Shown piece by piece: positions 1-12,528 of a stretch of 64,000 bases of DNA; within the stretch, counting starts at the first letter, position 1; every line of letters starts with the position of its first letter. The position numbers and the translations under genes were made by a program. The stretch comes from Prorocentrum cordatum (taxonomy: Eukaryota > Sar > Dinophyceae > Prorocentrales > Prorocentraceae), in assembly GCA_963575745.1 (NCBI GenBank), contig CAUYUJ010022415.1, forward strand, positions 245,001 to 309,000, read 5' to 3'. The notes beneath the pieces are model-generated. The model was given only the letters and a program-made list of their open reading frames with translations. It was not told the DNA's origin and searched no databases.

Positions 1-838
1 CAGCGCGCGCTAGCAGAGCACCTTGGCGGCGCGACCGCGGGCGCACGGACGCCCGGGAAGCCGTCGAGCTTCTCGGGCCGGCGCGAGGCGCGGAAACAAT
101 TCCATTTCGTCTTCGAAGCGCTCGCCTGCGCCGCGCACGCCAACATGGCGGAGCTTTTCCGCCGCGCGGAGGCGATGGGCGGCCACGTCGTGGACGCTCG
201 CGATCTGGGCGAGGGCGCGCTCACCCTGAGCCGCCAGCTGTACTACATGCTGGCGATGCTCACCACGGACGACGCCCACCGCCTGATCGGCAACGTGGGG
301 CAGGGCAACGGCGCGGAGGCCTGGGGGCGCCTTTGCTGGGAGCACGAGCCCGACGTGCGAGTTCGCCGCGGGGCGGTCCTCCACGCCCTCCTGCGGAGGG
401 AGCTCAGAAAGGACCCCAACAGCGACCTGGCGGTGCAGATCGAGAGCTTCGAGAGGGACATGCGGCGCCACGAGGAACAGAGCGGCAAGGTCTTGGGCCA
501 GGACGTGAAGATATCCGTGCTCATCGGCGGGGTGGTGAACGTGAACGTCCGGGATCACCTCGAGCTCAACGCCGCGAGGTTGGGCGCGTACCAGCAGCTG
601 CGAGCGGAGATCCTGAACTTCGCGGTGGCAATGCGGATGTGGGCCCAGAACGTGGACGACCCCATGGTGATCGGTGCCGTGAAGGACGGCAGGGGCAAGA
701 CCTCCAAGGGCAGGGGGGGGGCTCCCAAGGGAAGGGAAAGGAGTCCAAGGGCAAAGCCAAGACCGACGACACCTACAACCCCGCCTTCACAAGGAGTGCC
801 ATTACTGCGTGAAATCCAACCACTTCAAGAACGGGCGC
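1..838 (+). pseudogene. gag of element A (partial, frameshifted)
   Basis: Frame 1 is open from the window edge, so the start is missing. The visible protein has a K-P-S-S-F-S-G motif at about residues 20-26, then a helical capsid-type region with G-x-G-A-E-A-W-G-R-L. This is the form of dinoflagellate copia Gag, the nucleocapsid precursor that packages the element RNA in the cytoplasm. Near base 790 homology jumps to frame 2, where a zinc knuckle of the form C-x2-C-x4-H-x4-C should lie at 797-838. The first three ligands are present, but the last is Arg (CGC at 836-838, one base from TGC). The +1 shift and the lost ligand mark it as a pseudogene. I am confident of the family and less so of the exact shift point. 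Confidence 0.8.
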
Positions 839-1249
839 AGGAAGCTCAAGGCCGACATCAAGGCCGGGAGAGTGGACGCCAGTGGCAAGCCGCTACCCGC
901 AGCAGGAGCCCGCAGAGTGACAGAGGGGGCCCGAGGAGGAGGAGGAGCAGGGGGAGCAGCGACAGGGGCAGCAGGAAGCAGGGGTGCCAGCACAGTTGGC
1001 CCTGCCCGCGCCGGGCGTGCCGATGCCCATGAACGCGGCGTACCCGACGATCTCCCAGCCCATGTGGTACCCAGCTCAGGGGGGGGGGCCTCCAGCGCAG
1101 GGCGTTCATTCCATTCGCCCCCAGGCGCCGTCGTCATGGGTCTGGGCCCCGCGCCGCTGGCTCTACCCGCACCGCCGGCAGGTCTTCCTCAAGGCCGCGG
1201 CGCAACGTGCAGCTCCTCTCAGGGCGAGCCGTGGACGATCCACTGACGA

Positions 1250-1868
1250 TCCGCATGATGCAGCCTGCTGGCATGATTGCTGCGGTTGGCCATGGTGGTG
1301 TCGAGCTCGCCCTGCTGGACTCTGGGTCGGGTGTCGTGGCCTGCCCTGTAGACTATGCCCGGATGTTCCTATGCTGCCTCCTCGTGGGGATCTTCGGCCC
1401 ATGGTGAGTGCCACGAGTGAGCCCATCATCAACTACGGCATCAAGAACATCACCTACGTGCTGGACACCGGGGAGGAGCTGGCCATCGCGTGGAACGTGA
1501 CGAACGTCAACTGCCTGATCCTCTCGGCCTCCGCCCTGTGACGCGGAGGGGCGACGGTCGTCATCGCTCCGGAGCGCGAGGTGCCCCATGCGGCTAGTGG
1601 GGGCTGCATCGGCCTCTTCATGCAGTCGGACGCGCCGTGGCTGAGGCTCCGGCGGCAAGCCCGGGACATCCGCGCGGCGCGCGACCCAGCGGCCATCGAC
1701 GTAGGAGATCCCGCGTCTGCGGATGAGCCCGCGACTGCGAAGGAGGCGCGGCGCGCGCCCGCGGTAGGCCCTGCGGCGGCGGACGCTGCGCCTATAGAGG
1801 CCCCATGTGCCTCCTGTGGCCCCGAAGGAGGCGTAGCGACGCGTTCCTGCCCCCCTGGGCGCCTCTGA
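1250..1868 (+). pseudogene. Aspartic protease region of element A (frameshifted)
   Basis: A retropepsin-type active-site motif L-L-D-S-G-S-G occurs in frame 1 with the catalytic Asp codon at 1318-1320. Downstream, homology continues in frame 3 from about 1400 (I-I-N-Y-G-I-K followed by W-N-V-T-N-V). It passes an in-frame TGA at 1539-1541 and reads on to a second TGA at 1866-1868. This protease would normally cut the Gag-Pol polyprotein. The frame change between the active-site loop and the rest, plus the internal stop, mean it cannot be made intact. The stretch after 1600 is the usual low-complexity Ala/Pro/Arg linker leading to integrase. Confidence 0.65.
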
Positions 1869-1938
1869 GGAGGCGACGCCGCACCGATCCGCGAAGGCCC
1901 CCATCGGCCCCTCGGATCACGAGAAGGAAGAACACTAC

Positions 1939-2175
1939 TTGACCCACATCCCGTTTAGGTCATGGCGCAGCTGCTGTACGCGAGCTGCGGCCCCTGGCGA
2001 CCCTCAACGTCGGACGCGCGCGCCCGTTGCGATGCCTGTGAAGCCCATTGCGACGATGGACCACACGTTCGTGACCGACCCCCCGTTCGATATGCTGACG
2101 ATCTTGAACGTTTACGACCAGGAGCTCGGGATGGTCCTGCCGCTGGTGGTGGACGAGAAGGGCTGTCAAGGCCCA
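1939..2175 (+). pseudogene. Integrase N-terminal half of element A
   Basis: Frame 1 begins with T-H-I-P-F-R-S-W and a Cys pair, the zinc-binding entry to dinoflagellate copia integrases. The first catalytic Asp follows in T-M-D-H-T-F-V, then a strand reading P-L-V-V-D-E-K-G. The sequence stops matching at about 2170, in the middle of the catalytic core between the first and second acidic residues of the D,D,E triad. The rest of the core resumes at about 4845, so a 2.67-kb block has split the gene. Confidence 0.75.
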
Positions 2176-3114
2176 GCACGACGACCGGCGCGCTGACCCC
2201 CTCCCCCCCTTCGCGACAAGAGGCGCGTCGCGCGTTCGACGCCCGCGCGCCGCCCGTGCGTCGGCCGCCGAAAGGGCCAGCCGCCCTCTCGAACGCGCAC
2301 GTCGCCCTCGCAAGGGGGCAATTGGCGAGTGCGTCGCAAGCGCGGAGGGCGCCCGCGGGGCGGATCGCACGCGCGTCGCCCGCTCCACGGCCGCTGAAAA
2401 GGCCGGTCGCCTTTGGGAAAAAGAAAGCCACCCACGCTGCGGCCCTCTTGGCGAGGAGAAGGCAGCCGCTGGGCTACCTCGGCAGATCAGCAACTCCCTC
2501 GAACATTACAAATGCCGCGGCGCTGATGAACGCGCCCCAGAGCAAGGCCAGCAGGCCCCCGCAGCCGCGGCCACAGCCGCCGCGACCGCCGCCAGCGTCA
2601 AAACTACCACCGCCACAATCACCACGAACGGATGCGACCGCAACCACATCCACCGCGACGATTACGACCAACACCATTTACCGCCATCACCAACACCACG
2701 GCCACCGCGCTTCTCGCGACCACCACAACGACCGACACCAGCACGATCGCCGACGTGACTACCACCCGCCCGCCCACCGCCAGCGGCGCGACCACCGCCA
2801 GCGCGACCAAGGCGACGAACGCGACCACCATTCCCCTGCCGGGCCGCCCTTGCCGCCGCGCCCGCCTCGCGCCCCGTGCTCCTCCCCCCTCCTTGTCTCC
2901 TCGCAATCTTCCTCTTCCGCCGCCAGCGGCGGCGCCGTTCGCGGAAGGCGGGGGCGCCGCTCGCGGCGACGCGCTGCGGCCGCGGAAGGGGGGCCGCAGG
3001 AGAAGAAGAAAATGAAGAGGGGCACGGGGTGGCAAGGGGCATAAACACATGCAAGAGAGAAAGGGGGAGGGACAGACAGAGGGGGGCCGGGAGAAAGGAG
3101 GAGGAGAAGGGGAG

Positions 3115-3385
<271 letters not shown>

Positions 3386-3589
3386 CGAGGAAGGGGGGGG
3401 GGACGAAGGGGCAGGAATGACGAAAGAGGAGGGGCGACGAGGAAGGAAAAGGGAAGGAACATGGGGCAAGCACCGCCATTCCTGGCGCAATGGAGGACAC
3501 AGCCGCCGCCACTTGTGAACAGCGCAAGCGCGGCGGACCGACGGTCGCTGCGCATTGCTGTTCGGAGAAATGCTCGGGGCGGGTAAAAT

Positions 3590-3845
3590 CGCGACTGCGT
3601 CGCGCATGCGTCGCGCGCGCGTCGCGCGTGCGTCGCTCGTGCGTCGCGCGTGCGTCGCGCATGCTTCGCGCGCGTGGCGCGCGCGTCGCGCGGGTCGTTC
3701 GTGCGTCGCGCGCTGGCAGGGGTGCGTCGCGCGGGGGGCGGTGCGCGTCGCGCGCGCGTCGCGCGTGCGTCGCGCGCGCGCGTCGCGCGTGCGTCGCTCG
3801 GGCCGTTCGCGCGTCGCGCGCAGGTCGCGCGCGAATCGCTCGAAG
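3590..3845. repeat. GCGTCGCGC-type degenerate minisatellite
   Basis: Short motifs GCGTCGCGCGC and GCGTCGCGCGTGC recur irregularly about every 9-13 bases. The open frames here (Arg/Ala/Ser-rich) are composition artefacts. Confidence 0.85.
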
Positions 3846-4800
3846 GGCGCCGTGGACTTCTGACGGCGCGTGAACTGCGCGGCCCGCTGGCGAAACAATC
3901 AAAGGAATGCGAGCGACAATCGTAGAAGGAGGAAGACACGCGAGTGAGAACTACGAACGCGAGGAGACCAATAGACGACATAAAGACGCAGCGCGCACGG
4001 ACTAATCCATTTCAAGCGCGCCGCGTCAGAATTTGAACACCGGTTCGTCGCTGCAGCAATTTGGCGACGTCTCGCCCGCCGATGCGCCGGGGAAAAGAAC
4101 AGGGCAGTGAGGCGAGGGAAGGGCGGGCGGGAAAAGGGGGCGGGCGGACGAGGGGGGGGCGCGCGGGGGCGGCGCAGCGGCGGCGGGAGCGACTGAAGGC
4201 AATCGAAGGGGGGCGGCGGGGGCGAGGAGGGCGAGAAGGAAGTTCCAGGAGGGTGGAAGGACAATGGGGGGTGAGTATGGAGTGGGACAGGACGGCAGCC
4301 TGACACAGTAAATGAACACAAAATTCGCAAGCGGGGAAAAAAGCGCAGTGCGTTGGACGAGGGGAAGAGGAAGGAAGAGGGGGGGGGCAGGAGGATTGGC
4401 GCGAAACGGCATGGTTTGGGGCGCGATGCGACGGGGCGATGCGGCGCCGCGTCGCGCGGCGCGACGTCACCCCCGCCGTGGCGCGACGCGCGCAGCCCCC
4501 AATCAACGCGAGGCGTCTTCGTCCTCAGCAACGGTTGGCGCCCCCGAAAATGCGCACCGGCAAATCCTCCTGCGTCGAATTGGAAACAGAACGCGTTGGT
4601 GGACCGTCGAACTAGAGTGCGCCACGACCGCCAAAATTGCTGCTGGTGCACCGGCGTCGGAAACCTATATGTCACCAGAGAAATTCGGAAGTCGCGCCAC
4701 ATGTCGCCCACGCACTCTGGGAGGCCGGGATTCGGGACAGAGACGCAAACCAGGGCCGGCGCACGGGCGACGCTCGGGCGACGCACTCAATGCAACTTAA
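3846..4800. other. No gene recognised
   Basis: G- and GA-rich sequence with several homopurine stretches (4080-4280, 4350-4400). The open frames are Pro/Ser/Arg-rich on minus and show no domain. I see no RNA gene or repeat pair. Confidence 0.5.
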
Positions 4801-4844
4801 GGGGGGGGGGGGGGGGGGGTCGCATGACTGGGCCTTAACAATAA

Positions 4845-5675
4845 GGGCCCATCGAGCACGCAATCCGCAGCGTCATCGAGTACCTCGGATACTCGAGTAG
4901 GAAGGCCATAGCTTTCGACGGCGAGCCCGCCATCAAGGCGCTGGCGGAGGCGATCCGCATCGGGCGTGCGGGCCCTACCGTTTTGGAGATGAAGCCACGG
5001 TAATCCCCTGAGTCCATGGGCGCCGTAGAGAACATGAACAAGGAGGTGAAGAACCTGCCGAGGACCATGGTGCTGCACATGAGGGACGAGGCCAAGGTCG
5101 AGCTCCACACTGGTCACCCGCTGGCGCCCTGGCTTGTGAGGCACTGCGGCTGGTGCATTTGCATGTACCGCGTGCGCGCGGGCGGCCGGACAGCCTGCGA
5201 GAGGTCGAAAGGCCGGCCATGCAACGGCAAGATTGCCCTCTTCGGGAAGTGCCTGTGGCATCGGACCCCCGATGCCTCTTGTCTCTCGTCCCTTGACGAG
5301 CGTTGGACCACATGTATCTGGTTGGGTAGAAGTTGGAAGACCGACGAGCACATCATCGCGCTCGGTAGCGAGGTGCGCCTGGCTAGATCTGTCCGCCGCA
5401 AGGCCCAAGGCAAACGGCGGAACAAGAAGATGCTGGACAAGGTGCTGCGCACCCCGTGGCTCCCGCGCCCGGACGCCCAGACCCCAGCGTCCCGGCCGAA
5501 GCGCTACATCACGAAGGCCTACCTCGACAAGTACGGCCTCGCCCCAGAATGCCCCGGCTGCGCCGGGCGCGCGACGGGACACAGCGTTGCCTGCAAGGCT
5601 CGCTTCTTGACAATCTGGGGGAAGGAGGATGAGGCACTAGCGAGCAGTAGGCCGCAGCTCCGGCGGCCTCCGTGA
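4845..5675 (+). pseudogene. Integrase C-terminal part of element A
   Basis: Frame 3 resumes the catalytic core. The second acidic residue is in A-F-D-G-E-P-A-I and the third, Glu, is in G-A-V-E-N-M-N-K-E. A TAA at 5001-5003 interrupts the frame between these two, so the triad is present but not translatable in one piece. The C-terminal region has the I-W-L-G-R-S-W-K-T-D-E-H-I block followed by an R-R basic segment, usual for these integrases. The product would join element cDNA to chromosomal DNA in the nucleus. The frame closes at 5673-5675 just as RT homology begins in frame 2, so another shift separates integrase from RT. Confidence 0.8.
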
Positions 5676-7711
5676 AGGCACCACGGCTGGCGGCACCCGG
5701 ACCTCAACTCGAAGCTCCTCCAGGGCCCCCGGCGCCCGCTGGAGCCGCCCCCGACGCTGAGGTGGCAACTCCTGTCGAGGATGCGGCCCCTGCCGCTCCA
5801 CCAGGGCTGACCCCGGCAACCCATGGCCCCGTCGTGGAGGCGGAGATGGAGGCTGCGAGTATCGCGGCGAAGCGCGAGAGGGAGGACCTGAGTTTCCAGG
5901 AGAAGGTCGAGCTCTTCGAGAGTGGCGGCGCTGATGTCAGCGGCCCCGCATCTTCGAGGAGGCGCGTGATCGGCGCTCTGCACGTTTGTGGCCAGCCGTC
6001 CCTTGCGGAGGCCAAGTGTATCGCGACGCCGGTGGCCTACGCGGCGACGCCAGATATCGGCGCGCAGGACGTCAAGGACCACAAGACCGGAGAGGTGCTC
6101 GACCCCGAGCTCGTGCGTGCAGGTCGCGCACGGGAGCGCCAAAACATGATGGTCAGGTGCCTCTTCGAGCGCGTGCCGATGAAGGACGCTAGGGGCAAGA
6201 AGGTGCGCAGCATGTGGCTCGACGAGAAGCGCGTGCAGGACGGTGAGACCACCGTTCGTTCACGATGCGTGGCCATGGAGTTCAACATGTACGACCGTTT
6301 GGACACGTACACGGCGACGCCCCCGCTTAAGTTCATCAAATTGATCGTCTCGCGGGCTGTTTTGATAAGGCGTCCTGATTCCAACGACTGGACCAGGGTG
6401 CTGAGGGTCTACGACATCGTGACGGCATTTTGGCACGCCGACTTGCCGCTAGACGAGCCGATCACGGTGATCCCGCCTAGAGGCGAGGAGGACCCAGGGA
6501 TGGTGTGGCAGATGCTGAAGGCCATGTATGGGACACGCCGTGCATCCCAGTTGTTCCTCGAGTTGATGGTGAAGGTTTTCGACCAGTGCGGCTACCAGGT
6601 ATTGAAGACCAGCCGCCAGATCTTCTACTCGAAGCAGTACGACTCCTTGGCTGGTCTGTGGGGCGACGGCATCACCGCCGAGGCGGAGAGCGAGGGCATC
6701 GACCACCTTGACTCCATGATCAGCCAGCTTTGCAACATCAAGGTTCTCCCTCGCGTCGGGCCGGGCTGTAGTTTAATGGGCCGTTGCCTTAAACGTTACA
6801 TATGCTACCTGCCTGGGTTTGGTTACGAGTGGAACGAGGACCCAAAGCACGTAATGATGTTGTTGGAGAGCATGGGCAAGCTCAAGGCGAAGCCCCGAAG
6901 GAGCCCATGCAGCAAGCACATCGGCAGGGACGATCCGGCGATCCTCGACGAGCTCGACGGCGAGGCGCAGACCAAGTATCGCAGCGACACTGGTCGCGTG
7001 CTCTACGTGTCGTCTGGCCGCTTCGACATACAGTACTCGGCCAAGGAACTGGGCGAGCAGATGTCTACGCCTCGTAGGCTAGGCAACGCCAGGCTGGACC
7101 GCTGCGCGCGGTACCTCACAAGATGTTCCTTCCTGGCGTTCGTTTTCAAGCACGAGCCGGAGGCAGGCGGCTCCTGGATCCCGGTCGACAGCAACTGGGC
7201 GGAGGAGCTGGACCGTTATTCGACCCATGCGGGTGGCGAGTTTGTCGGCTCACATTTGATCGAGCCCTGGGTCGTGACGGACCAGATCCGCGCCCTCTCC
7301 AGCGCGGAAGCCGAGCTTTACGGTATCGTCGCCGGTGCGGCCAGAGGCATTATGAGTCAGAGCCTCTTCCAGGAGATCGCGGACATGCGTGGCGCTGTAA
7401 CGGCGTGGTCGGTGACAGTCGGCAGCGATGCCAGCGCCGCCATCGGCATCAGCTCGAGGAGCGGCGTGGGGAAGACCCGCCATATCGCGACGCGATGGCG
7501 TTGGGTCCAAGACGCCGTCCGGGAAAAACATATCATCCTGAGGAAGATCCCCGGCGAGACCAACGTCGCCGACCTGTAGACGAAGGCTCTCGAGCCGAAG
7601 AGGCACCAGGAGCTCATGAAGAGGCTCCCGCTGGCGAAACCCACCTGCCGGCGATTCTTGGCGGTGCTGGCGGATCTGGCAGCGACGCCTGAGACGCAGG
7701 AGGCGCAGTGA
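5672..7711 (+). pseudogene. Reverse transcriptase-RNase H of element A
   Basis: Frame 2 is open for 635 codons. After a Pro/Ala-rich linker, RT motif A is V-Y-D-I-V-T-A-F with Asp at 6413-6415. The Y-G-T-R-R-A-S-Q block matches the motif B region (usually Y-G-T-R-D-A). The catalytic box reads G-L-W-G-D-G-I instead of G-D-D, so the second metal-binding Asp is Gly (GGC at 6668-6670). RNase H follows with its acidic residues in V-D-S-N-W-A, S-S-A-E-A-E-L-Y-G, V-G-S-D-A-S-A-A and N-V-A-D-L. A TAG at 7577-7579 falls immediately after A-D-L; the frame continues T-K-A-L-E to a TGA at 7709-7711. The assignment to copia RT/RNase H is secure and the product would be inactive. Confidence 0.88.
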
Positions 7712-8835
7712 CAGGAGCCGTGCATTTATACATCCATTTCGTGACAGTGGGCCTGAGGTCCTGCCACCGCCTTGAAACAGCCATGGCTGAGGTGGCTGTT
7801 GCCCAGGCTGCGGTTAGCCCCGCGCCTGGGCCGCTGGTCAGCGGACGCCCCGCGACAGCGCCCGCGTCTGCGGCTCCAGGCCGCGACGGCGGATGAGCCT
7901 CGGGGAGGCGGCCAGAACGCAGCCCAGAGATGAGGCTGCAGGAGACCCCATCGAATTGCGATGGATGAGCCTTCGGAGGCCCTGCACTAGAAGGTGTGGT
8001 GAGCCGGCCGAGGCGGCAAGCTGCTGCTCCAGCCGATGAGGCCTTGTGAGGCCGCGGCCTGGGCTGACGGAAGGTACCCCGCGCCCGGGATTCAGGCCCG
8101 TGTAGTGTAGAAGTTCGGCAGTGCACGGTGGCTGTCGGGCACCGCGCCCTGAGGAGGCGTGGTGAACTACAGAGCCTAGATGTGTAGCGATTGATGCCCA
8201 ATGCGAAACATAGTAAAGCAGCATGCCTTTAACAGTTTTAACCCTCGGCGTGCTATAGTTAGCAGTGCAGGCAATAGTATGAGCTTAAACCAGGTAGCCG
8301 TAGCAGCAACATCAGATGATACTAGGGTGCCCCAGTTGAAAACATGTTGACTGTTTGGCTCAAGCATCCGAGCGTGGAGGAAAAGAGCGCCCTTCAGCCT
8401 TTCCTCCCATCTGCGCTCACTCCCGCGAGTTCCGTACTCGCGCACGGATTGCCAAATTATGCTGTGCACCGAACTGCTTGCATCGCAACTTCCAGGGCGA
8501 GCGCTTCGGCAGCAGGCGATGAGTCCCTTCCAAAGCAAAATGTCCAACACATGACACGGGCGTGGCGTTCAGTATACACCCTCTTGCTCAGTTCGACCAA
8601 CAAACAACATAAACATATGTGTTTCCGAGGTCCAGGCGGATTTGGGGTCTAAGCGCCGATCCCAGAAATCCGCGCGGACCTCGGACTGCTCATGCGTGTG
8701 CCGTCTTATCTTCATCGTTCAACAGCGGCCCACACATACACACACTCACCGTCTCTCTCGGCCCGACGACGAAAAGCCAATTGCTTTCTAAGAAGAAACA
8801 ACTTATCATGATTCGAGGAAGACGAAACAACCTTT
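7712..8835. other. 3' flank of element A, no gene recognised
   Basis: The GC-rich tail up to about 8160 could include the 3' untranslated region and LTR of element A, but the 5' copy is outside the window so this cannot be tested. From 8180 to 8620 base composition is more AT-rich and no long frame is present. Confidence 0.5.
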
Positions 8836-8904
8836 GTCTCTCTCTCTCTCTCTCTCCCTCTCCCCCTCTCCCTCCCTTACCTCTTTCTCTCTCTCTCTCT
8901 CTCG
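8836..8904. repeat. CT-rich microsatellite
   Basis: Two CT runs separated by CCCTC-rich sequence. Confidence 0.9.
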
Positions 8905-11879
8905 ACGGTCCAGGAAGAGGGCCTCCCTGAGCGCGAGCAGCGACGACGTTAGCTTGGCCACCTCGCGGGGCGGAGGGCACGCGGCGCAGCGGAGCCGGGG
9001 AGTGCGGGCGGCAGCGACGCGGCGGCACCCGCAGCAGGGGGGCATCCACTGGGCGGCCCGGCCGGCACCTCGGGCGCCCGGGCTTTGGGGGGCAGCGTTG
9101 GGGTCTTGGCAGCAGCTCGGTCGCCGCGCTGTGCAGCTGCCTCCTGATGGAAATCCTGGAGGCGCGGCGCGGCCCGCGGAGTCTCAGCAATTGCTCGCAT
9201 CGCCTGGGCCGTGGCGGGCCAAAACAGGGGCACACTGGCGGTCGAGATCGGCCGACTCGCTTCCACAAGGTGCTGGGGATCAACGATGTGTGGGGGGGGA
9301 ACGTCGCCCTGGAATCGGTGATGCATCGCCGATAGATCGGCGACATGCCCCCGACAACGAATCCGCACTCTCCTGGGCGGGGCGGGCGATCACTCGATCA
9401 CTGGGCAATTGGGTGTCGATGCGTGGTGCATCTCCTTCTGAGCCTATCTCCCCCCTAACGTTGCCCCTGAGATCAGACAAAATCGTAAACCTCTGAGAGC
9501 CGCCGGGTCTGGAGGACGTATAGTCGGGTGCTGCCAAAGGTGTTCATGACCCAAGGCTAACCTCAGGATTGCTGGGGAGGCCACTAGATGGCCTCCAGAA
9601 CACCCCTCACGAGGCTCAGAGAGGGTCCCAGGGGCTTCAAAATATATCGAAAAGCAGGGGACACCTTGGGTAGGACCATTTCTAGTAACACCCCGTATCG
9701 GGCGCGCCTGTTGGGCGATCAGTGGACGATTGAGGCTCAATGCATTCCCCCTGAGCTTATCTCCCTGAACGTTGCTCGAGAACTTCGGGCGCCCAGGCCT
9801 GTGCTCCCAGACCTGCTCGCGTTGTGAAAAAAAGACATTCAGGGTTTGGGTCATTTGGGCCTCGAAGGGCCTCACAAGGTCCTCGGGCACTCAAAGAGCT
9901 ACGTACCCGGGATGAGAGACCGGTCCGAAATCTCTGGGGGCCACGTTGCAACAACAAAAACAACTTCGGGGGTCCGTGCTGTCACCTGTAAAGGTGGAAA
10001 TCAGAGCTCAGGCCCGCTCTCGTCCCTGGGAGACAAAGCCAATACTGGGACAAACTTCGGCCGGCATGGATGGATAATCTCTGAAATCTGGCAGTTCTGG
10101 AAGATGTGTCGGGCGCCGCAGCTGTTCAAGAACGCCCTGAAAGCGTGGCAGAACGGTCTGACAAAAGCCCGCTGCCATCTAGAAGCATCCCGCCTTGTCG
10201 AAGGTCGTCACGCCGGCGCTGTCATGATGTGATTGGGTCAGGATGCGTTCCATGAGTTCTGGGATATATACTGAAGACTCCGTCTTTGAAGCCCGCGCGG
10301 AGCAGCAGGAAAATCTGGCAACCTCGGAACGCATCATTGTCATGACTTCCTGCTCCTCCAAAGTCATCCCCCTCTGATGCTGCATGCTTGGATGCCCACT
10401 CTCCTTGGGCTCGTTCCCCGTGCACTGGGTCACATCACTTCGCGCACCACGCCCCGCGGTCATTTTCGTGCCCTCGTGCCCCTGCGCCGCCCCCCCCCCG
10501 TCGAGAAAGGACATCGCTCTGGTCCATGCCGCGACGCGCGAAGCGCGACCATCTTTCCGCCGCGACCCCCTGCGGCCGGTGCCTGGCCGAGGCAACGGAA
10601 ACACGGCCCAGGATCGCGACCGGGGCGGGCGCCCAAGGAGAGCGCAAACGAGGGTTCCGAGCAGCGGGAGCTCCGCGCCGAAGCGAGGCGCACGACCGGG
10701 CGGCATGCGGAGCAGCAGGCGCGGCGTAGCCGAGGCGAGGCCACGGCCCTGCAGAAAAAACTTGGGTGCGCCGGAGAGGGGGGCACCCCTCCACCTCCTC
10801 CTGCGCCCCCTCCTCCTCGGCCTCGACCTCCTAGTCTTCCTCCTTCTCCACCTCCTCCCCCTCGGCCTGAAGAGACGCCCTTCCCAGAAGACGGAAGGGG
10901 GGAAGGACGCGCGCGGACGAGGATGGAGGGGGGCACGGAACGTGTTGCAAAAAAAAGGGGCGCCATTGAGATCAGGGAAATATCAAGGCCCTGGCCGTGA
11001 TGTCCATACAACCCTAGTCCTCACGCCTTTCTTTTCTTGGACAACTGCAGAGCAGCGCGACTCCTGGGCCACTGACTTCGCACGCGGCGCCTGGTCCATC
11101 CTCCGCCTCCTCCCTGCGGAAACCTTGAGAAATACATCATTTTTGGTCGCGTCCGCTAGCGAAGGCGCAAGCGGAGTCAGAAGCGCTACGGGTCACGACA
11201 GCGGCCAAATTGGCAGCTAAACGCGCCGCGAGCCGGCCGGCCCACTCATCCAGCAGCGGCTGACTGCGCGGAGGGAGCGGCAAGCTGAGGGCGTCCAGGG
11301 TGCTCGAGCACTTGCAACACGGCAAAATGCTGGTGAATTCAAGATGTGCCGAGTGGCAAGCCCAAGCGGAGCGTGAGGACGATAGCTGTGATCAGCATGT
11401 CCAACCTCGTCTGAGTGCCCAGACGTGGTAAGCGATGGGCCGACGCCAGTGGGGCGCCGAGCCGAGGCCGCGCCAACGGCTTGTGCGAGCCAGCTGAGCT
11501 GCTCCGCCGAGGAACGTCGAACACCAGGCTGGGGGTGTGACGGGCCCGGGGGGCGGCCGCGGTGCGAAGGCTGAACCACTCGAAGCGGGCTGACCTCCAG
11601 CTGAGAAATACATCAGCCCAGGAGCGAAACCCCAGAGGCTTTCCAGAACAAGGCTTCCAAAGGGCTTCCGCAAGTGCAAAGGGCTTCCGCCAATTCTCCA
11701 GATGCATTCCTAAAATACCCCAAGGGCTGCCTCGCGCTGGATTTCTGGGCCGAGCCGACCTGCCGCTTGCACCCGACCCAGGCCCGGTAGGCCGACTCCC
11801 GACTGCGCCTGGAACCCGACTGGGCGGACCGATGCGGGCGCGCGCCTAGCTGGCCCAGGCCGAGGCGATCATATAATCG
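8905..11879. other. Gene-poor stretch
   Basis: Many short frames but no recognisable domain. The only reading with some protein-like character is minus 10179-10706 (175 codons, its C-terminal 60 residues mixed in composition), which I cannot assign and do not call. A CCT-rich pyrimidine tract lies at 10787-10868. A diverged direct repeat is listed separately. Confidence 0.5.
9381..9790 (+). repeat. Diverged direct repeat pair (about 85 bp each)
   Basis: The segments at about 9381-9475 and 9707-9790 share GGGCGATCA, then TGCATTC/TGCATCTC, CTGAGC-TATCTCCC and AACGTTGC in the same order and spacing with many substitutions. Origin unknown. Confidence 0.5.
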
Positions 11880-12225
11880 TTCCTCCGTCCTGTTCCCTCC
11901 TCCTGACCCTCCTCCTCATCTTGCTGATCATCACCGTGAACATCATCATCACCACTACCACGACCACCATCGCCATCAATAGTAACATCATCAGCCTCAT
12001 CCTCATCCGGGTACTGATCATGTCCCTCCTCCTTCTCCTCCTCCTCATCCTCCTCATCATCATCAGCATCGTCATCAGAACAATCGTCATAGCCATCCTC
12101 ATCCAAATCCTCATCCTCAGCCTCTGCCGCATCACCATCATCATAGCGTCGCCGTCGCCAGCACTATCAGCATCATCATAAGCATTGTCATGGTCATCGT
12201 CATCCTCATCGTCACTCTTTTCTCC
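11880..12225. repeat. Imperfect CAT/ATC microsatellite
   Basis: ATC, CTC and related triplets dominate. The minus-strand Asp/Glu-rich frames here are repeat artefacts. Confidence 0.9.
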
Positions 12226-12528
12226 TGAATCTAATCGTAGAGGACGGATGCAAAAAAACGAATGTGTCACTATATTTCTTCTGGGCCCCCATTCACCAGC
12301 CCGCGGTATGATGTCTTCCTCGTCCTGCGGATATTTGAGCCCAGTTGCGATGACCAGCAGCTCGCGGATGTCCTCTGGATGTCGATATTGTTTGGTCTCG
12401 CTTGCTCGGTAACGGTTCGGTAATGGCCGGCTGCTGCAGAGAAGCTCGAAAATCTTTGATATCGCTCTCGAAGGCCTTATCCTTCTACTTCATGCTCCTG
12501 ATGTCTTACTTCATGTCGTTCAAGGCGT

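Noticed and set aside
8350-8366. TTTGGCTCAAG resembling the 3' end of the dinoflagellate spliced leader
   Set aside because: Only 11 bases match, nothing upstream fits the leader and no gene follows. Chance is plausible in 64 kb.
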